A stretch of DNA of 64,000 bases from Symmetrospora coprosmae (Eukaryota > Basidiomycota > Cystobasidiomycetes > Symmetrosporaceae): NCBI GenBank assembly GCA_008802785.1, contig VUYT01000006.1, forward strand, positions 620,001-684,000, written 5' to 3'. The notes beneath the pieces were generated by a model. It was not told where the DNA came from and did no database searches. It was given only the letters and a program-made list of their open reading frames with translations. The translations under genes and the position numbers were made by a program. Shown here in pieces: positions 9,915 through 21,400 of the stretch (position 1 is the stretch's first letter; each line of letters opens with the position of its first letter).

Positions 9915-10774
9915 ATGTCCATCACAGCTCAGCCCGTCTCGGAGATACTTCCACGCACCAAATGGCACAACGCCTTCAAGGCCATCGACGCCGACATCGT
10001 GCTGCGGTCCCGTGGCACGGAGCCCTTGCTCTTCAAGGCCCAAAAGGCAAAGCTCGCAGCCGCCTCGCCCGTCTTTGCGGGTATGCTCGAAGCTGGATCC
10101 GACCAGGGTCCGATGCACGAGGGTCTACCGCTCGTGCAGTTGCATGAGTGCAGCACGGTCATAGCCTACCTCCTCTGTTATGCCGAGAACGATATCTCGG
10201 GTTTCCGGGATCTAGCCGATCTCCGTACCGACTTGACCCTAAAGCTGTACGACGCGAGCATCAAGTACGAGATGAGCCTTGTACAAGCCCTCGTGGAAGG
10301 CCATCTCAGGCGAAGGTGCGTTCCAGGCTCGCGCGTCTCCGTCTCTTTGGCCTAATAGCAGTACCTTCCGTGTCCTCTCGCCGCAGCATCACCACAGAGG
10401 CCGCAAGACTCGATGTCACCATCGTCATGCGGCTCTACGCGCTCGCGTGTCGGGAGCAAAGGGCCGTCTTTGCGCGGGCGCTGGCTGCCTTTGCCACGCG
10501 ATACAACCTGAGCCAGTGGCCGCAAGCGATCATCGCTCAGCTCGGAGGCGCAGATGTTCATGCCCTAATGAGCAGTCGGCGTCTCTACGAGCGATCTGCT
10601 GGCTGCCGTTGATGTCTGCTCCTGTCGTCTTTTGCAGCACATGGCGCGGCAGAAAGCGGCCGGGACTGGCGCAGGGGGACTGGTCAGGAAGACCGCCCCA
10701 CCATCGATATCGACCGGAATATCCACGCAGACAAGCCCAGCTCGGACTCCTCCGATGACTCCTCCGATGACTAG
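9915..10774 (+). CDS. BTB/POZ-like protein 3 with acidic tail
   Basis: Third and best-preserved cluster member. Exon 1 (9915-10315) reads MSITAQPVSEILPRTKWHN, IDADIVLRSRGTEPLLFKA, KLAAASPVFAGMLEAG and LYDASIKYEMSLVQALV, matching BTB protein 2 segment by segment. Exon 2 (10387-10574) gives TIVMRLYALACREQRAVFA and SQWPQAIIAQLGGADVHAL. I infer a third exon (10638-10774) after a 63-nt intron with a pyrimidine-rich TTTTGCAG acceptor; it adds a charged tail ending SSDSSDDSSDD, which resembles a casein kinase 2 substrate tract. Without that splice the protein would end at 10612 (...YERSAGCR). Probably a protein-interaction adaptor; partner unknown. Confidence 0.72.
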
Positions 10775-11357
10775 TAGACGCCGCCTTAGCGAGCTCTGAA
10801 GAATCTGGACGGTCTCGAGCGTGAAGACATGCAGTACGGCCCACCCTCCTTCGAGTCCGCTCAGCGCGGGCCTAGCCCATGCACACATATCGCCCTGCTC
10901 GGCTGTCATCCCTCTGACCTCGCGATATCATCGCAACTTAGACTGCGCCCTCGCTCGTACTTCATAGCAACCTTCGCGCCACAGACAGGAAGCATTGTTG
11001 TAATTTCCTCTCCGTCCTTTCCCGTATACTCTACATGCCCCGTACAACGTTGGCTTCTCCAGGCTTAAGACTTTATTGACGAAAGGCGAAATATCAAGCA
11101 GAGGTATCGCAAGCCATTAGGACTGATGGGTATCAAGGGTATGGGTGTTTCGCCGGCCGCTTCCAAGACGGTATCAGAGAGTTCGACGGTATTTGTTCAG
11201 GCGTACTTGGCCTCTGCATCTTGGCATGCTTCGAGGAGGGCCCGTGGACCAGGCTGCGAGACACGGTCCCTGACGATGTAGGCAAGCTCATCACGACTGG
11301 CAGGCAGACACATCATCAGCACACCGTTCCCGCAGTGCCAGTCAGATGCCGGACGAC
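10775..11357. other. Convergent intergenic region
   Basis: Between BTB gene 3 (plus) and SPC7 (minus). No supported coding frame, repeat or RNA gene was seen. Confidence 0.45.
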
Positions 11358-14300
11358 TCACTCGACGTGCCCGTACTTGACGTCAACAGCGACCCCAACA
11401 CCCTCCGTGACGTTCTCAAGCTCAACGCATGCCATCTCCTCGCCCGTGAGCTCAAAGACGACGGCGAACTCTGCGCGCGCTGTATGAGCGTACACGCGGG
11501 CCGTCGCCCGGAGGAAAGGCCCAGCACGGGATTTCTTGGTGAAGAGGTGCGCGGACAGCGGATATCGGAGCTGGACGAGGAGGAGCTCGGCGCGCAATCG
11601 GCGTGCGGCCGTCCAGAGGCTGCTCAGTGTCCGAAGGAGCTCCTTCGCCCGAGGAGTCCCGCTGGCACTGTCCTGCAGCGGGTGTGCGTGCGCCAGCTGG
11701 GCGCGGAGGCGGTCGAACAGGAACGAGGTGAGAACGGTGCGAAGTTCGTCCGAGCCTGGCATCTTGTTGTGCTGCTGAGCTGGACTGTCGAGCAGGACAA
11801 CCTCATAATCTTCGACAATACCACCAGCGCCCAGGGCAATCGTGATGGCGATTTCGTCGCGGTGGGACAGCTCGAGCCGGGTAGCGTCGAACTGGACCAG
11901 TTTCCAGCTGTGCAAGTACTGCAGGAGCTCGAGCTCGTCTGCGTGTAGAACAGATCAGGCGGTGAGGTCACTTGGTGTCCGGAAAGGCTCCATGCGAGAA
12001 GGAATCTCACCTTGCAAACGATACACCTCGCCCTTGGTGTAGAAGCGCACTTCATCGCACACTCGCTTGGAGCGCGATATAGCCTCTCTGGCCTCGACTG
12101 CCTGAGCCTCGTAGTCTGCCGTCTTCTCGTCGAGGCGGTGCACCTGCGACTCTGCTTCGGCATTGTCGCGCCTGTAGTCCTCGAGCGTTGCGCTGAGAAC
12201 GGGAACCAGGTATCAGGGGCGCCCGCCAACGGTTCGAGCACAGCGGGCAACACTCACTTCTGCTCGGCTATGCCCTCGCGGAGTTCCTTGAGATGCTCCT
12301 TGTCCGATCCTTCCAGAAGCTTTTGCCGCGCGCGCTCCTTCTCCAATTGCAGCTTGAGCTCTTCCGCCCGCGCTCGCAGATCCGGCAGGTTGTCCTCGAG
12401 CCGCTCCCGCGTCTCGCTGGCGATCGCAAGGTCGTCCTGCAGGCCGCTCAGGTTCCGCGTGTACGACTCGCACAGCGCGTCAAACATGGACGACCGGAAG
12501 TCGTACCACTCGCGGCGCGTCTCCTGCCGGAAATAGTTGCGGACCAGCTTGAAGTACGACTGCGCGCAAGCATAGCACGCGTCAGCACGCTGGAAATGCC
12601 GACGATGGAGCACGAAGGGGATCAGGGCGACCTACATCGAGATTCGCCCGCTCGGCATCAGTGCCAGACAGATACTCGGAGAACAGCACCGGCTGCTCGT
12701 CCTCGACTGCTTCTTCCAGGTTGTCCATGACGGTCGCGTTCTCGCGCAGGCTGGTCCGAAGCTCGCGCAGCATCTGCCATTTCACGCCAAGTACATCAGC
12801 ACACGACGAAAAGAGCACCTTCGGGGTAAAAGCCGGCGAAGCCCTTACCAGCTGCAGCGACTCCATCATCGGGATGACGGCGCCGCTTGCAGTGACCTGC
12901 TCAGCAAGCGTGACTTCCCCGTTCGCGTTCGAGCCCATAGCGCCTCCAGCGGCAGACGCGAAGGCGCTCTTGCGGTGCTTGGCCGACGGCGCAGCCTGCG
13001 AAGCCGAGAGGAGGCCATCCATAAATTGCATGTCTGCCATGCTGAGGAACTGCTCCAGCGAGATCGTCTCGCCCTGCTGTGCAACGCCATCAGCGTGCGG
13101 TTCCTCTGCTTCATGCGGAGCCGCCTCGTCGAAGAAGGGTTCGGAAGCGGGTGCGTTGTTGTTATGAGCGGGCGAAGGCGCCGGAGGAGGTGCAGGTGCT
13201 ACTGCAGCTGCAGCTGCTGCGGGCTGAGGCGAGCGAGAGGCGGCCCAGTCGGACAGGCGCCTCATCGAGGGCGTCAAGCCCGTCCCGAGGCTTTGTCTGC
13301 GAGAAGCGGGAGGGGTGCCCTGCTCCGGCGCCAGCGTTGTCTGAGCGGGTACAGAAGAGGCGCTGGCGGACGGGATTTGAGGGGCCGCGCTTGCGGGAAC
13401 GGATCGGAAGAGCTGGCTTGCAGCGCTCTCGCTGCTCATGGAAGTGGCAGGTGCCGCGAGAGACTGCCTTCTGGGAATCTTGGACACCGCCTGAGTCTCG
13501 ATGAATGCCTTGCTACTGCCGCTGTTGAATACCGACTTCTTCGGCGAGGGGGAAGCCGCGGTGCGTTTCTGCAGGGTCGAAGGGTGCAGGACAGAGAGTC
13601 GCCTTGGCTGCGCCGACTGGGAGATCGTGCCGTAGACTCCCGTCTCGTCCATGTCCTGCGTACGGTCGTCTTCTTCTTCCTCCTCTTCTTCGTCCTCCTC
13701 TTCCTCTTCGTCAAAGCGCTCCGGCACGACGGATAGGCGTGTCTGGCGTGGCACAAAAACCGGGTCTGGAAGAGGAGAGTAAGCAGGCGCATCATGTTCC
13801 TCCTGAGTGTTTTCCTTTCCGTGGTCCGAGGCCTGGATTGAGCGGGCAGCTTCATCGGGCACTTGCCGCGCTTCGGCTTCGGCTTCGGCTCGGATGTCCC
13901 TGAGCTGTTCCAACTCGGCTTCTGCTTCGCGCTCATCTCGGCCCTGATAATGGCTCACTCCCTCATCCTCCTCGTCACCATCGAGGAAAGCCAGCGCGTC
14001 TTCGCCCTGCGTGCGGCTCTTCTGCGGCTGCAGAGCAGAGGTGCCATTGTTGTACGGCATGGCCAGGCCATCGAGAGAAGGGTACAGCGATGGTGTCATC
14101 GCTGACGGAGGCTTTACGGGGGATGGCGAGCCAGTGCCAGTCTCTCCAGATGACTCCTTCTCAGCGGCGCGCTTTCCGCTTTGTTCTTCTTCGTCTTCGT
14201 CGATGTCGTCTCGGTGGAAAGCGAGCGCAAAGACGTTGCTGACTCTGCGCGTGTCTGCGATCGACATGTCCATCTCGTCCTCCGGCTCCATATCTCCCCC

Positions 14301-16325
14301 GATACCAGAGTCGGCGTCGCCATTCGTCGACGTTCCCTCGTGATGGGCCGCAAAGAGCTGGCCCACGCCCGGAACGGGGTTGTAGAATGCCAGACTGCCC
14401 CGGCGCGCCTTCTCCCTCCGAGCGCGCTCGACAGCCTCCTCGTCGACGCCTGCGCTGCCGAGCGGGACGAAGCGGTCCTCGTTCGCGGTCGCACCCGCAC
14501 TGCTGGCGGGGTCGAGGTTGAGGCTTTCGCGGCGCTGGAGCTCGGCGCGGACTTTCTTGGACGGCGAGGATTGGCGGCGTGTACCGTTGCCGTTAAGGCT
14601 GATGCTGTCGCTGGAGGAGGAGCGGCGGATCGCGGCATCGGCTCCAGTCTGGACCCCATGGCCGAAGAGGTGCGTGTTGAGCGCAAAGGCGCTCGTGACG
14701 TCCTCGCCTTCCCGCGCGACGTCCATCCCAGACGCGGTGGAGAGGTCGCCCTCGCCCGCACTGCCATCGTCGGCGCCGCTGGACACAAAGCCGAGAGACT
14801 GGCGAGGCCGCGAGCTGTCCGTGCCGCCGAGGGAGCTGCGGGGAAAGATGAAATGCGACTTGAAGGCCGTGGTGACTTCTGACGTGTCTGCGAGATTCAT
14901 AACGGACTCGTCGAGGAGATTGTCCCCATCAACGTCTGCGTCCGCGTCCGCGTCCGTCGCCATCGGTTCCTGCCTAGTTCTTTCTCGGGGCATAGGCGCC
15001 TCCGCCGCAAGCGCGCTCTTGTTCGTGGCGGGCGCGCCCTCCGCTGTATCATGGGGCCGCATGTGCGGGACTGGAACGTCGCTGTTGCTGGCTCCCATCT
15101 GGAACTGCGGCTGCGCTTCGAGCAGGGGCGACGGCGACGGCGAGGGTGACACGGAGCTTCCCGACGAGAAGCTCTCGACCATGAGCTCCGTGTTGGCGAC
15201 GCTGCTTCTGCGCCTGTGCCCTGCCCCGCCGGCGTTGCGGCCTGCGCTGGACCGGCGGCGCTGCTTGCTGGGCGAGGGCGAGGCCGAGGCCGAGGCCGTC
15301 GTCGAGGCGGCATCGGTCGTGATGAGCGGCAGCGGCAGCGGCGGGGCGTGGAGAGAGCTGAGTGCGCTCGCTAGGCTGACGAACGGGGATGGCGCGCTGT
15401 TACCGCTGCCAGACGACACGGGCGATAGCGTGGCGGAGTCGTCGTTCCCGTCGTCCTTCTGAAACTCCCTGCAATCGCAGGTGGGCAGTAGTGAGGGACT
15501 GTGAGCTGGTTCCCAAGACAAAGATCAGAGAGACACACACACCTCATCTGAGCTGTGGGGGCGAAGCTGACTCTCCTGCTCTGTCTGCGCGTGGCATTCT
15601 CCGTCGACGCCGTGTCCAGCTCCGGGGGTGCTGTCCCTCCTGCTGTTGTTGCCGGGTTGCTGGCCGTCGACACGGTGTAGCTCGCTGTGGTGGCCGCCTC
15701 ATCCTGGTAGAAGGTCGTGGTGAAGGTGCTTGTGAGCTGCGATTCTGCCAGTTCGTGGATGCTCCCTGTCGAGTTGGCGGGCTTGAGGATGGAGCGGCGG
15801 GGGACCTGCAGAGAGGCGCGACGGACGGATCCACTCTCTGTCAGTTCAGCTCGCTCGTCTCGTCCCGTGTCACCAGTGAGCCTGCTCACCAAGCTCCTCC
15901 GTGCCTTCTCTGTAGAGTTGAATGGGAAGAACCGACACTGGTCAGCACGAAACACGACACGGGCCATCCCATCCATTTATCCCGTATGGGCGACACATGT
16001 GCAACCCACTCCTCGGACTGAGGCTGCTCCCGTCCCCGTTCTCGTCGGTGACTGCAGCATGCCTGCTGATCTCTACCGCCGTCATGCTTGCACTGCGTCG
16101 CTTGAGGGTGCTGCCTCCTGTCGTCGACCCGGAGATGCTCTTGAGGTTGCCCGGAGATGCTGCTGCTCCGACTGCGACCGACGAGGCCGCAGGGTGGATG
16201 GTCTGCCGCCTCTTCACGGTGGATCCAGGCGATGTCGGGTTGAGCACGTTGAGGTGGTTATTAGTGCGTGCCGTTGTCGTCGACGCAGGCATACCGGCAG
16301 CCACCCCTGACATTGCTGCTGCCAT
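11358..16325 (-). CDS. SPC7: Kinetochore scaffold Spc7/KNL1 (Spc105)
   Basis: Outer-kinetochore scaffold of the KMN network that recruits PP1 and Bub proteins. Seven exons (16010-16325, 15890-15909, 15543-15805, 12636-15468, 12258-12559, 12011-12192, 11358-11938) total 1498 aa. The N-terminus carries both PP1-docking motifs: SILK (about residues 117-120) and RVSF (about 190-193, in RRQSRRVSFAPTAQM). MELT-like sites follow in the long disordered exon: SEVTTAFKSHFIF, EDVTSAFALNTHLF and DEMDMSIADTRR. The Spc7 core begins ISLEQFLSMADMQFMDGLL, followed by a predicted coiled coil (ERARQKLLEGSDKEHLKELR) and a C-terminal RWD-like region. Exon 2 is a 20-nt micro-exon just before SILK. Both the Spc7 signature and the double PP1 motif support the call; individual MELT assignments are less certain. 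Confidence 0.9.
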
Positions 16326-17078
16326 CCCTTTTCCTTCGCGCTTCTTCGTGGCTCAACCGCCGTGCCCGTCACCCGCACCGCACCGCACCACCGCACCGCA
16401 CACGGGGATGTCCCGGAGGATGGATACGGTATGTAGGAGGCAGATGGAAGGTGCGTGCCTCTCCTATGCAGTAGTGACGAAGCTGACTGCAACGACGACG
16501 ACGGCGACGAGGCGACGAGAGGAAAGGACGAGGGGCATCCAACCCTTCGCCACCCCCTTCCTCCCTCATCGATCACAACAAAGGGATGAGGTAAGCAGTG
16601 ACCTCCGTGATGGCACGTGCTTCAGAGAGGAACTCCGAGTCGACGAGGTTGATCTTGCACTGACGCCGCAGCTCTGTACGGCTTTGTGCTCCTCGTATGA
16701 CTGACGCCCTCCCTCCACACACACGCGTAGCATGCGCCACCAAAGTCCCTCTCGTGTGTCTCCCGAGGTCCCCCTGGACAGAAGAGCGTCGGCCTCGGCA
16801 TCATGCACAAGCAGACACTCGGAGTCCTGCTCTACCGTACATATATGCAAGAAGACGTTTGACACTCGTACAGTCCTCTCAAGACGCACATCCGCTCTTC
16901 TGCTCCTGTTTGTCTTAAGCAGAAAAACCTATGGTAGGCTCCCTTCCGCTTTACCTGGTGCGCGGGGCGCGCCCAAAGACGGCCCTTTCAGCACCATCTA
17001 TTCGACGCCTGCGCGTTTCCTGGGACACCTCTCCCTCATCCCCGTTCTCTGCAACATCTCAGTCGCGCGCCTTGAACT
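16326..17078. promoter_or_regulatory. Head-to-head region SPC7/membrane protein
   Basis: 753 bp between two divergent start codons. It includes a short CCGCA-type repeat (about 16374-16402) next to SPC7 and CGACGACGACG-type sequence near 16490. No coding frame is supported. Confidence 0.4.
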
Positions 17079-18014
17079 ATGCCCGCACCCTGCAGCGCGT
17101 CACCTCGCAAAGCCTCGCGGCTCGGCCTGCTCCTCCTGGGTTCCCTCCTCCTCGCTTTGACACTGTCCGCCGCAGCACAGGCGCCCGAGGGGACACAGGA
17201 GCGCAACCTCACTCTGCCCTCTCCGTCTCCGTCTCCGTCGCCGTCTCCCTCTCCGTCGCCGTCCGCAGCTAAATCGGGATCAGGCTCGGAGGCGCCGTCT
17301 TCGCCCTCGGAGACGCACTCGGACGGCGACAACCCCAGTATCAGTAGCGGCAACGCGCAGCCGACGCCGGCAGCAAACAGTTCCGCGAGTGGCAACGACG
17401 ACCGGAACAGCACGTCGGCGAGCGGAAACAGCACCGCTTCGACCAACAGGACGTCGTCGGCGTCGTCGACAAGCTCGAGCACGTCACCAAAGCCGTTCGC
17501 AATGTTTGACCCGCAGGTGCGAGATGCTCTCCTCTGCTGACGATGCCCTGCTTGCGATCGATCAGCTGACCCTTTACACGCTGCTCGCGCCCGCATCCTG
17601 CAGACTGGGCTCGCACCGGGTCCGGCCGGACCAGGCAAGGGCGACGTTGCCCAGAGCCCAGACGATTCCGTGAGTTGCGACAATAGTGACGATGTCACTT
17701 TGTCAGATATGCATGCATCGTGCTGATGCGTTCCCCTTCGGCTCCGTCCAGTACATCGCCTCTGCGCACAGGAGGGCCCTCGTGGGGATGGTGTCTGCGC
17801 TTGCGCTCGTTGCATCCCTGTCGTACCTCACCCTGTGAGGCGGTCTGCCAAGCGGGAGGGCGCAGTGCCTCTCTGTTCGGTAATCGCCCGCTCCTCTAAC
17901 CTGCGCTGCGTCAATAGGGTCATCGTCAAGATGGCAATCTCGCATGCGAACCGCGCACTCGTGGCCCACAGACAGATGGTCCGCTCCCAGCGACTCCGTT
18001 ATGGTTCATACTAG
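17079..18014 (+). CDS. Signal-peptide, Ser/Pro-rich single-pass membrane protein
   Basis: Begins with a basic start and a strong hydrophobic signal (LGLLLLGSLLLALTLSAAAQA), then an (SP)n tract and a long Ser/Thr/Asn-rich stretch typical of O-glycosylated cell-surface stalks. Exons 17079-17516, 17604-17669, 17707-17834 and 17918-18014. A second hydrophobic segment (GMVSALALVASLSYLTLVIV) spans the exon 3/4 junction and is followed by a basic tail (HRQMVRSQRLRYGSY), giving a lumen-outside, cytosol-inside type I topology. The intron between exons 2 and 3 would be only 37 nt (GTGAGT...TTTGTCAG), so that boundary is tentative. No enzyme or sensor domain is recognised. It could be a wall-stress-sensor-like mucin (WSC/MID type), but I see no defining domain. 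Confidence 0.6.
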
Positions 18015-18406
18015 ACCACATTGAAGCCTACGATCCTGTATTTAGAATCCCTTGTCGAGGCAGGCGCGTTGCTTGCGCCTTCCGCTGAATTCAGGGGCTG
18101 AAGCCGTGGCGTATACAGTGCACTTGAAGTGCACTTTTCGAGCGCGGAGCGTGTCGCTGCATCCATTTCCTACAGCGCAGCGTAGAGCCTAGACGATGTC
18201 GTGCGACCTGCGTGCATCCTTGCTCTGCCGCGTCTCCACGTGACCGTTCGTCAATGTGGCAAAGTGGTCGCCTCCGCCTTCAGAAAGGAGGCGACCCCGA
18301 CAGGTTGGCTCCGCTCGCACCACATCAGCACCGCAAGGACAGCGACACGCTCAGATACAGCACTCGAATTCACTGCGACCCGCAAGCGTGCAGTCGAGGA
18401 CGAAAC
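18015..18406. other. Spacer upstream of F-box gene A
   Basis: 392 bp with no coding frame. It contains the 10-bp perfect hairpin annotated separately, and GTGCACTTGAAGTGCAC near 18117, another palindrome-like element. Confidence 0.5.
18266..18296. repeat. Perfect 10-bp hairpin upstream of F-box gene A
   Basis: GGTCGCCTCC (18266-18275) and GGAGGCGACC (18287-18296) are exact reverse complements around an 11-nt loop, about 110 nt before the F-box gene A start codon. If transcribed it would form a stable stem in the leader. A TGGCAAAGTGG element beside it resembles a tRNA A box, but no tRNA fold follows. Confidence 0.7.
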
Positions 18407-21400
18407 ATGGCTCCGACGCGCAGGAGCAGCCGGCGCTCGGGCGGGCCCGTCGACTACAGCGAGGCCGTGCTCGACTTTGAGGCGGACGACGAGGAGGCCC
18501 TCGAGGCGGACGAGGGTGCGCCCCCTTCCCCTGCTCGCTCTTCGTCTGCGTACCGTTATATGCTGATGCGGTGCGAGGGTCGCAGTCGCGCGCGCAGCGA
18601 AGAAGAAGCTCGCGGCAAGGGAGCTGGCGAAGGAGCGCGCGGCGCGTGTGAAGCGCGACGAGGACGACGCCGACTTTGGAAAGCTCACATACAAGGAGAA
18701 GAAGAAGAAGAAGCAGGAGAAGGCCAAGCGCGTCGCTAACAAAGGTGCGCCGCCTTGCCTTGCCTTGCCTTGCCTTGCCGAGGCGGAACAGTAGACATGG
18801 CGGAAAGTAGGGCTGAGCTGGGGCTAACCTAACCTGACCCGACTTGACGGACAATACGTGTGCATTGCGTGTACATCCCAGACGCGGGCAAGCTCAGCAG
18901 CATCTTCGCCCTTCCCATGGACCTTCTCGCAGTCGTGTGTTCCGTAGTCTCTTCTGTGCCTATACCCCAGGTGCCCCTGCTGACATCCCCGCGGATCTGT
19001 AGATCTTCTCGGAGCTCGAGCCGCTGAACCTCCTCCATCTCTCGCGGGCGAATAAGCAGTGCGTTCGTCCCATACCTTCGGTACTTCTTCCAGGTCTCCA
19101 GTGCTGATTCCTCGCGTTTTGCCGCAGACTCAACACCTTCCTATCGTCCCGAGACGCAAGTCCCATCTGGGCTGCCTGCCGCAATAATCTCGTCATTTAC
19201 GTCCCCAAAGAAGACAGTGACGTTCATTTCGATGATGACACGGGAGAAGAGACCTACAGAGACCTGGAACCCTTGCACATTCCCGCTCGACCGGCCAATC
19301 TGACCGACATTGCTTACGCCCACGTCCTCTTCGAGAACACTTGCACGGTAGGCAGAGGCGCCTACATCCTGCGTTGCGGGGCACAGTCTAAACTCCTAGT
19401 CCTTGCTGGGCACAGTTCTGCCCAAGCACTCACCCGTGGCTGGAGTACTGGAGTCTCGGAATCAAGTTCTGTCGCAGCTGCTTCTGCAAGCCGGAGCCGT
19501 GAGCCAATGTCCACACCGCTTCCTTTGACCCGCACAGGACTTCAGCCGGGACAGCTAACATCTTCGTTCTTGCTGCCCCTTTCAGCGATTTCACCCTCCA
19601 CAGCCGCGAGAAAGCCATCGAGCAGCTCGGCAAAGAGTTGCGTCGGGGCAACATCGACGAGACGGTCTTCGACCTCGTCCCCTGTCTGGGTAACGATCAA
19701 TACTGGGTGAGCCTGGCTGTGCTGCTTTGGCTGACAGAAAACTCGATCGCTAATAGATCTGCCTTCGTGGTCATCTCTGCTCCTGCTCTGCCTGTGACAG
19801 ATGGGAGGGCTCGTCAAGATGCAGGACAAGCTCAAGGAAGCCAAGCGGACGCTCAAGAAGAAGGAACTCGAGGCTTGGATCGAGGCCAAGAAAGAAGCAG
19901 CCAAGGAGGGCAGGGAGAAAGGCCCGCTCATCATGAAATACGTCCGAGAGTTCAAGGTACACGGCAAGGACGAGGTCAGGAGGAAGCGCTACCAGAAGTA
20001 TCTCCTGAAGACGCGAAGAGAGATCGCCATGACCGCGTGCGCGGTCGCTGAGCCATGGTACGACAGGGAGATCTGGCGGGAATACATCCGCGGAGGTCGA
20101 GCAGACCGCCTGGTGCGTGCAAGAGAGCAGAGCTGCACTATCTCTGCAGAATATTACGGACTGAAGCTGATGTCCTGCCCTTACTCCCACTCGTGCACCG
20201 CAGCTCAACAAGAATTGCGAATTCACACAGGCAGAATGGCAGAGCAGCAAAGCAGCCGTCGAGACTGAGATCGAGAAAAGGAAGGCTTTCCTGCAGCCTT
20301 TCCGCGACTACGATGCGGGGCAACCGGCACGAAACTGGATCCGCAACCAGGCGCGCATGCGGATCCCCACTGCAGTGAAGGACGATTACGATTTCGCAAC
20401 GAACCTCACTGGGGACATTCTCCATCTTCCGGCCGCGCAGGCCCTCCTCGCCATCATCCCGCCTGCGTACAAACACTATCATGACGACAACTTCGCCGCG
20501 TACCAAACCGAGATGATGAATTGCAACAAGCTGCGCGAAGCAACGTTGACCGCTTGCCTTCCCGAGCTCACTCGACAGCTCCGAGATCGCCAGATCGAGA
20601 TCTTCTCCGACCTCGTCGACAAGCTGGCAGCAAAAGGATCGGCACCTCAGACTTCTGCCGAGCTGCTCGCGACCATCCCGTACCTTCCCACGACGAATGA
20701 CAAAGAGCTGCCGGGCGAAGCCGCCACGACTGCTGGTGAGGCCCACGCGGCGACGACTTCTGCGGAGGAGGAGACAAGCGGAGACAATCGCAAGGGCAAG
20801 GAGAAGGAGACAAGCGAGGACAATGGCAAGGGCAAGGGTGGAAGCACTGCCCACGGGAATAAGGACGGGGTTGTAGAGACGCTCGACGGCGCCGATACGG
20901 GCACAACACACCACGTGGCCCCAGACGCCCCGGCGACAGGCGACAAGGATATCGGTGATCCGGGCGCAGACGGATCCGCACTGAATAAGGGGGACGCGGA
21001 TGCAGACAAGAATGGGGACGCAGGCGAAGACGTCAAGCCGGTTCCCAAGAAGAGATCCTTGAGGGGCTCTTCAGCGTCCAGCGATGCCGAGTACGAGTCG
21101 CATTGGGCCAAGAGAACCGCCCTTGAGGCCACTCTGACCAAGGACGACGATCCGCAAGTCATGGCGGTGCGGATCCTGCACCAGGCGCTGTCATCCCTTC
21201 AGGCTCGCTTCGCATGCCGTGAGTCGCTTGAGAGATCCTTCCACGATTGCTCGCGTATGCTTCTGCATATCCTAGAGCCTAATCTCTAACTGAACCGCAC
21301 TGCGCAGACAAGTGCGAGGTAGACCGAATCTACGGTCCGGTTCAGCTCATGAGCGTCCCGGAGATTCTGTCGCACTCACACTTCACCACCACGGAACAAC

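Noticed and set aside
14518-15462. 314-codon plus-strand frame antisense to SPC7
   Set aside because: Low-complexity mirror of the Ser-rich SPC7 exon; no domain.
18250-18320. Possible tRNA gene (A-box-like TGGCAAAGTGG)
   Set aside because: No cloverleaf can be drawn: there is no acceptor stem or proper B box, and the strong stem has an 11-nt loop.
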